Shown piece by piece: positions 42,278 through 51,100 of a DNA stretch of 64,000 nucleotides. Both the position numbers and the translations under genes were made by a program. Origin of the DNA: Puniceicoccaceae bacterium Marseille-Q1082 (GTDB lineage Bacteria > Verrucomicrobiota > Verrucomicrobiia > Opitutales > Intestinicryptomonadaceae); assembly GCA_904424815.1 (NCBI GenBank), contig CAJGBI010000001.1, positions 733,010-797,009 on the forward strand. Direction: 5' to 3'. Under the pieces are notes generated by a model. That model was not told where the DNA came from. It did not search any database and worked only from the letters and a program-made list of their open reading frames with translations. Every line of letters begins with the position of its first letter. Position 1 is the stretch's first letter.

Positions 42278-43495
42278 TTATTGTTTGTCGAGTCCGAAAG
42301 CCGCGTGAAGGGCGTTTGCGGCCTTTTCAGAATCGCCGAGATCTATGCCCACGGAAATCTTTATTTCGCTGGTCGTGATGAGCTGCACGTTGATGTCGTT
42401 GTCGGCGAGCGCCCGGAAGAACTTCGCAGCAACTCCGCTGTGCGAGCGCATTCCCGTGCCCACCACCGAAACTTTTGCGATGTCGCCCGTGAGTTCCGCC
42501 GACGCCCCCTCGAAAGACGAGCAGAATTTGTCGAGCAGCTTTTCGGCCCTCGGAGCGTCGTCCTTGGAAACCGTGAAAGTGAGGTTTGCCCTTCCCTTGC
42601 GGCCCAGATTCTGGACTATCATGTCCACGAGTATGCCGGCCTCGCCGAGCTCGCGGAAGATTTCGGCGGCGGTTCCGGGCTTGTCGGGGATGTCCCTGAC
42701 GGTGACTTTTGTCTGGTTTTTGTCGACGGCGACGCCCGTGATTACGACGTCCTCCATTGATGGCACTTCTGATTTCACGATGGTTCCGGATTCGTTGTTA
42801 AAGCTTGATCTGACTTCAAATACCACGCCGTGCTTCTGGGCGAACTCCACTGAGCGCGCCTGCATGACCTTCGAGCCGAGGGACGCCATTTCAAGGAGCT
42901 CCTCGTACGACATTTCGGGAATTTTCCTCGCGTTTTTGACTATGCGAGGGTCGGCGGTGTAGACGCCGCTGACGTCGGTGTAGATTTGGCACACGTCGGC
43001 TTTCAGGGCGGCGGCGAGGGCGATTGCGGACAAGTCGCTTCCGCCCCTGCCGAGGGTCGTCACGTTGCCGTCGCCGTCGACGCCCTGGAAGCCCGCAACG
43101 ATTACGACCTTGCCGTCGTCGAGGCATTTTTTTATGTCCCCGCCGGTAATTTCGACGATTCTGGCGCGGGTGTGCGCGAAATCCGTGTGTATGCCGGCCT
43201 GGGCCCCCGTGCGGGAGACTGCCTTGACGCCGAGCGAATGGAGGGCCATTGCGGTGAGCGCGATCGTCTCCTGCTCCCCGACGGCGAGCAGCATGTCCAT
43301 TTCCCGCTCGTCGGGCATGGAGTTGAGCGTCTTGGCGCGCGCGATGAGATCGTTGGTCACGCCGCTCCTGGCGGAGACGACGACGACGACCTTGTGCCCG
43401 CCGTCCACGAAAGTCTTTATCCGCTTCGCGACATTGAGAATTTTGTCTGTGTTTCCGACGGACGTGCCGCCGTATTTCTGAACGATCAATGACAT
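42278..43495 (-). CDS. lysC: aspartate kinase
   Basis: The 405-residue protein begins SLIVQKYGGTSVGNTDKILN, the aspartokinase signature, and has VVVVVSARSGVTNDLI and LGRGGSDLSAIALAAAL of the kinase fold. Two ACT domains follow after residue ~260 (ITGVAVDKNQTKVTVRDIPDKPGTAAEIF; VSVVGTGMRSHSGVAAKFFRAL), which bind lysine/threonine for feedback control. An internal start for a beta subunit, as in class-II aspartokinases, could exist at the ATG inside the ACT region but is not shown. It is the first gene of lysC-thrC-cimA. Confidence 0.95.
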   Translation of the reverse strand: MSLIVQKYGGTSVGNTDKILNVAKRIKTFVDGGHKVVVVVSARSGVTNDLIARAKTLNSMPDEREMDMLLAVGEQETIALTAMALHSLGVKAVSRTGAQAGIHTDFAHTRARIVEITGGDIKKCLDDGKVVIVAGFQGVDGDGNVTTLGRGGSDLSAIALAAALKADVCQIYTDVSGVYTADPRIVKNARKIPEMSYEELLEMASLGSKVMQARSVEFAQKHGVVFEVRSSFNNESGTIVKSEVPSMEDVVITGVAVDKNQTKVTVRDIPDKPGTAAEIFRELGEAGILVDMIVQNLGRKGRANLTFTVSKDDAPRAEKLLDKFCSSFEGASAELTGDIAKVSVVGTGMRSHSGVAAKFFRALADNDINVQLITTSEIKISVGIDLGDSEKAANALHAAFGLDKQ

Positions 43496-43720
43496 GTCAG
43501 GCGCCTTTCAGCATTAAAAAAATACCGGCTGAAAATGTGAAAATTTAAGCGGAGAGAATGGCAAATTTCCCCGCTTAGTCAACAAGATATTATTCCTTCA
43601 CGGAGCGCGGAACTCCTTTCCGAAAGGGCGTTTCCCGCGGGAGATTTCCGGCGCAGCGAAAACCGCGGCAGGCGCTTTCATACCCCCGAAATATTTCGGG
43701 AGCGGCAGGGGAATCAAAAT

Positions 43721-45814
43721 TTATTCCGAAACCGTGTAGAGGCTCGGGTCGACGCCCTGCAAAAATCGGCTCGGCTCGCGCATTTCGTAGTTGCCGCCCA
43801 CAACGCTCACGCGCGGGTAGGATATCACGAGGTAGTCCATCGCGCGCGTGGCGGCCACGTAGAACAACCTGCGCTCCTCGTCCACGTCGCCGTCGTCTAT
43901 GCTGCGCTTCGTCGGGAAAAGCCCGTCCGCCGCGCTTATCAGAAACACCACGGGAAATTCGAGCCCCTTCGCCTGGTGGACGGTCATGAGCCTCACCCTG
44001 TCGGAGGAATCCGCCGGCTGCGAGCTCTCTGCCTCGGAAATTTCAAGCGTGACGTTTGCGAGAAAATCCTCCATGCCCGCAAAGCGCGACGCATATTCGA
44101 AGAGCGAGTCGAAATCCTGGCACCTGTCCTCCCAGTCCTCGTAGGCGGTTTTCATGGCGTCGCGGTACCAGCCCGAGCACGCCAGCCTCACGGCTTCCTT
44201 CGGGCCCGAAGGCGGAACGGCGGCGGGCCCGGGAGGCTGCGCCGCCTCCGCGCCCCCGCCATCGGAAATCATTTCGTCAAAAAAGTCCGCCTGCGCGGGC
44301 GCGGCGGGCGGGCGGGCCGTTGCACCCGCCGCTTTCATGGCGTCGAGCGACTTGGAAATTTTTGACAAGTCCGCCGCCATGAGCGCGAACGCCCCGCGCG
44401 CCGCCGACGGAACCTTCGCCAAAACGTCCCTGTGCGAGAGCGCCTCGACTTCCCCGATTCCGCGCTTTTTGGCGGTTTCCGCAATCTTGAAAAATATCTT
44501 CGCAGCAGTCTTTTCGCCGACTTTCGGCAGAAACCTCGCAAACCGCATGAAAGACACCGAATCCCTCGGGTTTGCGGCGAATTTCAGCTGGGCTACGACG
44601 TCCTTGACGTGGGCCTGCTCGAAAAATTTCAAGCCGCTGGTGATGGCGAACGGTATCGAGCGCTGCTGGAGCTGCAGCTGCATGTCCATCGCCTGAAAGT
44701 GCGAGCGGTACAAGACGGCGATGTCGGAGTACGAGCACCGCCCTGCGGAGACGAGCTCCGAAATGGCGTCGCACACCCTCCTCGCCTGCGACACGCCGTC
44801 CATGGCTCGGATTACAAACGGCTTTTCAAACCCGCCGCGCGCGGGCACGAGCGTCTTGCGGTAAGCCTCGTCCGAATCCATTTCGGCGAGTATGGAATTG
44901 GCGAACGCCAATATCTGCGGCGTGCTCCTGTAATTGCGCTCTATTTTGTAGATGTGCGCCGCGGGATACCGGTCGCGAAACTCCAGAATGTTGCCTATCT
45001 CCGCCCCGCGCCAAGAATATATGCACTGCGCGTCGTCGCCGACCGCGCTGATTCTGCCGTGCGAGGCGAGCATGTCGAGAATGTCGGACTGCAGTTTGTT
45101 GGTGTCCTGGTATTCGTCCACCAGAATGTTTTTGAAGCGCTCCGAATATTTTTGGAGGATTTCCGGATTGTCGCGCAAAAGCACATACCAGAGCTCGAGG
45201 AGGTCGTCGAAGTCGCAGGAGTTCGCCGCGCGCTTTTTCTCCGCGTAATATTCGGCGATTTCCTCTATGTCGCCGTAGGGGGATTCGAGCCACGAAAACC
45301 TGTCGGCCATCGCGTCGCGCACTGCGGAGCGCGTGTTGCGGGCGTAGCTTATGATATCGCGCAAAAGCTTCGGCCTCGGGTTGTCCTTGTCGGCGAAATA
45401 CGACGGGAAAATTTCGCTGGCAGAAGCCTTTATGAGCGATTCCGAATCGTCGGAATCGAGAATCGTGAAGTTGGGCGACAGCCCCGCCGCCTCCGCCTCT
45501 ATGCGCAGAAAGCGGTTGCCGAGCGAGTGGAAGGTTCCGCCCCAAAATTCGCGCGCCTCCCTGCCCGTCAGCGCGCAGATGCGCGCTAGCATCTGGCTGG
45601 CGGCCTTGTTCGTGAAAGTAAGCAGCATTATCTCGCGCGGGGAGAGCCCGCATTCGGAGATAAGCCACGCCACGCGGTAGGTCAGCGTGCGCGTCTTGCC
45701 CGACCCCGCGCCCGCGAGCACGAGCGCCGGCCTGTCGCACGGGGAGGTGACTGCGGCGAGCTGGTCGGGGTTGAGCTCGCCTTCAAAATCTATGTCGAGT
45801 CTGCGCACTTGCAA
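43721..45814 (-). CDS. UvrD/Rep-family ATP-dependent DNA helicase
   Basis: The 697-residue SF1A helicase has ELNPDQLAAVTSP (Q motif), AGAGSGKT (residues 34-41), VDEYQDTNKLQSDIL, AVGDDAQCIYSWRGAEIGNI, TVHQAKGLEFPVVFLI and VAATRAMDYLVIS. It is near the size of Rep/PcrA. Between motifs IV and V is an Ala/Pro/Gly-rich low-complexity insert (GATARPPAAPAQADFFDEMI ... PPGPAAVPPSGPKEA) in subdomain 2B. Function in DNA repair and replication restart is inferred from family. PcrA, Rep and UvrD cannot be told apart here. Confidence 0.93.
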   Translation of the reverse strand: MQVRRLDIDFEGELNPDQLAAVTSPCDRPALVLAGAGSGKTRTLTYRVAWLISECGLSPREIMLLTFTNKAASQMLARICALTGREAREFWGGTFHSLGNRFLRIEAEAAGLSPNFTILDSDDSESLIKASASEIFPSYFADKDNPRPKLLRDIISYARNTRSAVRDAMADRFSWLESPYGDIEEIAEYYAEKKRAANSCDFDDLLELWYVLLRDNPEILQKYSERFKNILVDEYQDTNKLQSDILDMLASHGRISAVGDDAQCIYSWRGAEIGNILEFRDRYPAAHIYKIERNYRSTPQILAFANSILAEMDSDEAYRKTLVPARGGFEKPFVIRAMDGVSQARRVCDAISELVSAGRCSYSDIAVLYRSHFQAMDMQLQLQQRSIPFAITSGLKFFEQAHVKDVVAQLKFAANPRDSVSFMRFARFLPKVGEKTAAKIFFKIAETAKKRGIGEVEALSHRDVLAKVPSAARGAFALMAADLSKISKSLDAMKAAGATARPPAAPAQADFFDEMISDGGGAEAAQPPGPAAVPPSGPKEAVRLACSGWYRDAMKTAYEDWEDRCQDFDSLFEYASRFAGMEDFLANVTLEISEAESSQPADSSDRVRLMTVHQAKGLEFPVVFLISAADGLFPTKRSIDDGDVDEERRLFYVAATRAMDYLVISYPRVSVVGGNYEMREPSRFLQGVDPSLYTVSE

Positions 45815-45860
45815 AGCGGCGCGCTGGCGGCGAATCAGCCGGAACCCGCGCGCGGGGATT

Positions 45861-46298
45861 TTAATCCGCTATGGATGCGAGATAGCGCAGGGCCGCCGAA
45901 TACCCAAACGCCCCGAGCCCCGCGACCGAACCCGCGCAGACGGGAGCCGTGAGAGACAAATGGCGGAAGTCTTCGCGCCTTGCCACGTTGGAGATGTGGA
46001 CTTCGACGAATGTCATTCCGGAACCCGCAATGCAGTCGCGCAGCGCGACGCTCGTGTGGGCGAGGGCGCCGGGGTTTATTATGCCGAGCTTCACTCCGGA
46101 ATCGGCGAACCCGTAAATTTTGTCGATTATCGCGCCCTCGCAGTTCGACTGGAAGTCCGCAATCTCCGCGCCGAGTTTTTCGGCCTCCGCGCGGAGCCCC
46201 GAGACGATGTCGGCGAGCGTCGCACGCCCATAGATTTGGGGCTCGCGCTTCCCGAGCCTGTCGAGGTTTGGACCGTTTATGAGGGCGATTGTTTTCAT
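45861..46298 (-). CDS. aroQ: type II 3-dehydroquinate dehydratase
   Basis: The 145-residue protein has NGPNLDRLGKREPQIYG with the catalytic Tyr23, FQSNCEGAIIDKIYG, NPGALAHTSVALRDCI and VEVHISNVARREDFRHLSL, the AroQ dodecamer family signatures. It dehydrates 3-dehydroquinate in the shikimate pathway. Its last residues replace the usual GF-GY-ALRL with GAFGYSAALRYL. It lies 54 nt downstream of nif3 on the same strand. Confidence 0.96.
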   Translation of the reverse strand: MKTIALINGPNLDRLGKREPQIYGRATLADIVSGLRAEAEKLGAEIADFQSNCEGAIIDKIYGFADSGVKLGIINPGALAHTSVALRDCIAGSGMTFVEVHISNVARREDFRHLSLTAPVCAGSVAGLGAFGYSAALRYLASIAD

Positions 46299-46352
46299 TT
46301 TTTTATTTTCGTAAACCTTTAACCGTTTTGAATGCGCATTAGAAGAAAAAAA

Positions 46353-47135
46353 TCACAGGGGGTTGCGCATTTCTATAAAACTGCACTTCAACCCGAACTT
46401 CTTGGCGACGAGCTCCCCGAGGGCCATCACCCCGAACCTCTCGGTGGCGTAATGCCCGCACGGGTAGAGGTTGAGCCCGAGCTCCTGCGCCATGGTGAAG
46501 TGGTATTGCGATAGCTCCCCGCACACGAGGGTGTCCGCGCCGGTTGCGGCGAGCTCCTCCACGCAGCTCCCGCTTCCGCCCGAGCACACCGCGACTTTCT
46601 CCGGCTCGCGCGAGCCGAAGCGAATGGCTTTGAAGGTCTCCGGAAAGAGCGCGCTTAGCCGCCTTTCAAGCTCGTCCCTGCCGCCTTTCGGCGCGGCGGC
46701 GAGAACCCCTATCTTCTCCCCGCAAAAATCGAAGCACCGCGAGAGCGCTTTCAGCCCGAGCGCCTTTGCTATCAGCGCGTTGTTGCCTATTCGCGGGTGG
46801 GCGTCGAGCGGCAGGTGGCAGGCGTAGACCGCGAGGTCGGAATCCGCGAGGGTTTTTATTTTCTCGTAATTGCGCCCCGTAAACGGAATCGGCGGAGACC
46901 AGAACATGCCGTGGTGCGCGACGAGCAAATCCGCGCCCATGTGCGCCGCAAGCTTCATCTCCCCGAGCCCCGCGTCAACGGCGGAGGCTATCGAGCGCAC
47001 TTTCCCGCTGTTGGCGCATTGCAGGCCGTTTTTCGCGCCGTCGTAGTCCTTGAACTCCCCGACGCGCAGGCAGGAGTCCATAAAAGCCGTTATCTCGCCG
47101 AGATCGGCGCACTTTTCTCTCTTCGCGTTTTTCAT
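46353..47135 (-). CDS. Nif3-like dinuclear metal centre protein
   Basis: The 260-residue protein has the NIF3/YbgI metal ligands: LLVAHHGMFW (two His), CHLPLDAH, and CGELSQYHF and PCGHYATERFG near the C-terminus. The family forms hexamers with a two-metal site; it is often called GTP cyclohydrolase 1 type 2, but its true role is unclear. The ATG overlaps the stop of the ThiF-like gene upstream (ATGA). An ortholog of usual length; no inserted PII-like domain. Confidence 0.92.
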   Translation of the reverse strand: MKNAKREKCADLGEITAFMDSCLRVGEFKDYDGAKNGLQCANSGKVRSIASAVDAGLGEMKLAAHMGADLLVAHHGMFWSPPIPFTGRNYEKIKTLADSDLAVYACHLPLDAHPRIGNNALIAKALGLKALSRCFDFCGEKIGVLAAAPKGGRDELERRLSALFPETFKAIRFGSREPEKVAVCSGGSGSCVEELAATGADTLVCGELSQYHFTMAQELGLNLYPCGHYATERFGVMALGELVAKKFGLKCSFIEMRNPL

Positions 47136-47866
47136 GGTTTTTTCGGGATTTGAATTTTTTGGGCGCGCCGCAGCTCGAGCCTTCGGTACGACGCCGAGGA
47201 GAAGTCGAACATTCTAAACTCGCCGATTTCCAGGGGAATGCAGCCCGACAAAAAGCCCGCCGCAGCCCCCGCAGCCCACGCTCCGGCGAGGTGCGCCGCG
47301 GCGGGGAACACCGGCAGACCCGCGGATTTTTCGCGCGCGGCCAAAGGGTCGGAACCGACGCATTTGTCGAAGTAGAAACCGCCGCCGAAAACCATCATCT
47401 GGCAGACGTAGCCCGCGGCGGATGCCAGTATCTCCGGAATTTCCGCGCGCGCGCACGCGGCCGACACCGCAAGGCGCGAGGAAAACGAATCCGTCGCGTC
47501 AATGCAAATGCGGCAGCCTTTCAGAATGGAGGAAAATTTTTCCGAATTATCGAAGGGCTCGCTGAAAAATGAAATCTCGCAGTCGGGATTCAGGGCGGAC
47601 AGCTTCTCGGCGGCAATTTTCGCCTTGGGCTTGCCCACACTGTCCGCCCCGTAGAGCGTCTGGCGGTGGAGGTTGGTCTCCGATACGGCGTCGAAGTCGA
47701 AAACTGCCAGCCGCCCGATTCCCGAAGCCGCCAATAGCGGCAGCGCGCCGCTTCCCACGCCCCCCGCCCCGACGACCGCGGCGGAGGATTCCGCGAGCCT
47801 CCTCTGCCCCTCCTCGCCGAATCCGGCAAGCGCCGTCTGGCGGGCGTATTTTTCAAAAGGGCCCAT
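47132..47866 (-). CDS. thiF: ThiF/MoeB/HesA-family adenylyltransferase
   Basis: From ATG 47866 the protein has 244 residues. VVGAGGVGSGALPLLAASGI is the nucleotide-binding loop and FDFDAVSETNLHRQTLYG carries the conserved Asp, Asn, Arg and Gln. It activates the C-terminal glycine of the sulfur carrier encoded just upstream (thiS) by adenylation. The two CxxC zinc pairs of MoeB/ThiF are absent; only C at FDKCVGSDP remains. A long upstream in-frame extension (to 48115) overlaps thiS out of frame and is rejected. Confidence 0.88.
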   Translation of the reverse strand: MGPFEKYARQTALAGFGEEGQRRLAESSAAVVGAGGVGSGALPLLAASGIGRLAVFDFDAVSETNLHRQTLYGADSVGKPKAKIAAEKLSALNPDCEISFFSEPFDNSEKFSSILKGCRICIDATDSFSSRLAVSAACARAEIPEILASAAGYVCQMMVFGGGFYFDKCVGSDPLAAREKSAGLPVFPAAAHLAGAWAAGAAAGFLSGCIPLEIGEFRMFDFSSASYRRLELRRAQKIQIPKKP

Positions 47867-48075
47867 CAGCCTCCCGCCACGATTTGCATGACCTCCAAAA
47901 CGTCGCCCTCCGAGAGCGCGACTTTGGCAAATTCCTCGTAGCGCATCGCATTGGAATTGTGCTCCACCACACACCGGCGCGGGTTTATCCCGAGCGACTC
48001 TATGAACTCGGCGACCGTCTGGGAGTCGTCGGCGGGGCGCTCCCTGCCGTTGGCCGTGATTTTTATTTTCGACAT
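47866..48075 (-). CDS. thiS: sulfur carrier protein ThiS
   Basis: The 69-residue ubiquitin-like protein starts SKIKITANGRERPADDSQTV and ends in the required Gly-Gly (VLEVMQIVAGG). The stop TGA and the thiF ATG share one base (TGATG), so the carrier and its activating enzyme are coupled. ThiS carries sulfur as a thiocarboxylate for thiamine thiazole synthesis. An in-frame opening far upstream (to 49017) overlaps the GH2-like gene on the other strand and is spurious. Confidence 0.92.
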   Translation of the reverse strand: MSKIKITANGRERPADDSQTVAEFIESLGINPRRCVVEHNSNAMRYEEFAKVALSEGDVLEVMQIVAGG

Positions 48076-48168
48076 GCCGAAAATCTCGCGCCGAAGCCGC
48101 CTTTTGGCAAGCCAAAACGCCTTTTGTGTTTGCAAATGCCCGGGGAAAAGATATAGAATTGGTCGACT

Positions 48169-51100
48169 ATGAAATTTCAGGCCGCAATTTTCTCCGCAAC
48201 GCTCGCGCTCTCGTCCGCGACGCTCTCCGCCCAACAGGAAAGCCCCCTGCGCTTTTACGCCTCGTTCGACAAAGGGTATGAGCCCGACATCGCCCTCGAC
48301 GGCGCCAAAGTCGCCAGAGCGCCGAGCCCCGCGCCGGAAAAGACGGAGGGCAAATACGGCGGCGCTCTCGCATTCCGCCAGAAGTCGGGCGTGGGCGACC
48401 TCTGGTATTCCGTGGGCTCCGCGATGCCGGAGAGCGGCTGGACGGTATGCTGCTGGGTAAACCCCGACAAAATAAGAAAGGGCGACCAACACCGCTCCGT
48501 ATTCAGGACAAACTTCGGGTGGAATTCCGGCAACGTCTACTTGCAGTTTGACAGATGGGGGAGGCTCAACGCATCGTACCTCGACGAAAACAACCGCCAC
48601 AGGGGGCTCGCCGTGAGCGACGCCTCTTTCCCGGCGGGCAGCTGGACGCACGCGGCCCTCGTCTACGACGGCTCGGGAATGAGGCTTTTCATAAACGGCA
48701 ACGAAGCGGTTTACGACCGCAACCTCGGCGGGAAAATAGGCGCCCCCCAGCGGGAGCTCGAAATAGGCGCAATGACCTACTCCGTGTCCGACCAGCTCGA
48801 CGGAGGAATAGACGAATTCAAAATCTTCAACCGCCCGCTCTCCCGCGCGGAAATCGCGGAGGCGATGAATTCTACGCCCGGCAAAAAGCGGCTCGAGCCG
48901 TTTCTCTACGTCCCTTTTGAGGGCAAAATAGACCCGCAGCCCGGCGCGTCCTTCCAATCCGCCGAGACGATTTTCACGGGCGGAAAATTCGGCAAGGGCA
49001 TTAAGATGTCGCGGCACGGATACGACCGCAAGGCCGTCGCGCGCCTTGCGGAAATCGGGGGAATGGCGTCAAAGGAGCAGTCGCTTTTCTTCTATTTTGC
49101 GCCCGACTGGGACGGCGCGGGCGACGAAGGCACGCACGGGCTCGCAGCGGGGGCGTCGGGCTCGCTCAAATTTGAAATCGTAAAAGAGGGGAAGGAAGTA
49201 GCGTTCAAAATATCCTCCGGCGAAGGCGGCGACAAACTCTCCCTGCCGGCCTCCCTGCTGAAAAGGGGCGAATACTCGAGAATATGCTTCGGGTTCGACT
49301 TCAATTCCAAAGAGTTTTACGGCGCGATAGGCGGCGAAAAAGCCGAAGGAAAACTTTCATTCAGCGCGCCCGCGGACATGGGGCGCGGCACGATAATCCT
49401 CGGCGACACCCCCGATTCCGACACCTATTCCAAAACGCAGGCGGAGGGCGTCATAGACGAGCTCATAATGTGCCCCTGCCTCGCTTCCCCCTCCGACCTC
49501 TCGAAAGCCAGAAAGGCGGCGTCGAAAAAATCCGCCTCCGCGCGCTCGGAAAAGCTTAAAATACGCGGAGTGCGCGATTCCGAAAAGGCGATATGGTCTT
49601 TCGACGGCGCGGAAACTTTCAAGACCCCCGCGCGGGAAAAGATCGTCCTGAACGCCCTGTGGAGGTTTTCGCTGCCCGCCTCCAAAGACGAAGGCCCGTA
49701 TTATCTCGCCGTTCCGGGGAGGTACAGCGGCTGGGAAAACGGCAAAAACGACGCTATTTTCCGCCTCCGCGACAAAAACCTCTCCGCGCTCCCCGAGAGG
49801 TTTAAAATGGGCGGCAAGCCCCTGCACGAATACACCGAATCCGTCCTCGAGCGCGCGTTTGTCGCAGACGAAAAGTGGAGGGATTTGGACGTCTCGATGT
49901 TGTTCGAAGACTTCGGAACGTCGCAAAACGCTACTGTGTATTTCAACGGCAGGGAAATCGCGCGCTTCGCGGACGGGTTCGACAACGAGGCAGCCTTGCA
50001 GCCCGCCGACATCCGCTACGGAGACTGGAACTTCGTCACCGTGCGCCTCGAGGACGAGGGCGGAAGGTGGAATTGGCGCGGCATTAAAGGCGACGTCTAT
50101 TTACAGGCAAAGCCCAAGACGCGCATTGAATTTCCCGCCGTGCGCACCTTTGTGAAAGAGGGCAAAATATCCTTAGAGGCCCTCGTGAAAAACAATACGG
50201 GAAGCGCAAAAAAGCTCGTCCTACGAGTCGCGGTCGAGGGCGAAAACGCTCCGGAAAAGCTCGAGAGCGAACCGTTTGAAATAGGCGCCGGAGAGGAAAA
50301 GCAGGTTGCGTTTTCCGCCAAGTGGGAAAACGCGAAACTCTGGGACGTTGACAACCCCTATCTCTACGGCTGCCGCTTCGAGCTGGCTGACGCCGGCGGA
50401 AAGGTTGTCGATTCATGCGAGCCCTTCAAATTCGGGTTCAGAACTTTTGAGATAGACGGCAAAGACTACGTATTAAACGGCAAAAAAATCCATCTCTTCA
50501 ACCACGACTCATGGGGCAACAGCACCGCGACCTACGCCGAGGCTGTAAAGACCGCGCGCACCCTCAAAGAGCTCGGGTACAACTCAGCCCGCGGCCTCTT
50601 TCCCGTCGACGCGAAAGACTCTCACTTCAAAAATATCATACGCGCCTGCGACGAGGAGGGGCTGCTGCTCTTCGTCTGCCTGAAGGGCGTCACCGCCAAA
50701 ACCTACACCTTATGGAACGACCCCAGGGCGCGCGCCGACCTCGAAAAATACATGGCCTCCGCTATACGCAAATGGCGCAACCACCCGTCCAACGTGATGT
50801 ATTTTCTCTCCACGAATTTCCTCGGCTACGGGCTCGACTACCACCCGCTCAAAATGGCCGACGGTTACCTGCCGTCCGGCGACAAAAAGCGCAAGGCGGA
50901 AGTCTGCATGAAGGGCGTCGAGATAATGCGCAAATACGACCCCGACCGCCCGTACTTCTTCCAGGCGGGCGGCAACTTCGGGGAGGTAATAACAAGCAAC
51001 GCCTACTTCTGCTGGTGGCCTCAGACCGAGAAAAACGCGTGGCCGCAGGAGTGGGCGAAAATCGGGAAGAAGCCGCTCCACATAATAGAAACCTCCTTCC

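Noticed and set aside
43684-43700. CCCGAAATATTTCGGG palindrome downstream of the helicase gene
   Set aside because: It has no T-tract on either side, so neither terminator nor operator can be claimed.
48076-49017. Long upstream extension of ThiS
   Set aside because: It is antisense to the signal peptide and LamG domain of the GH2-like gene; ThiS is complete at 69 residues.
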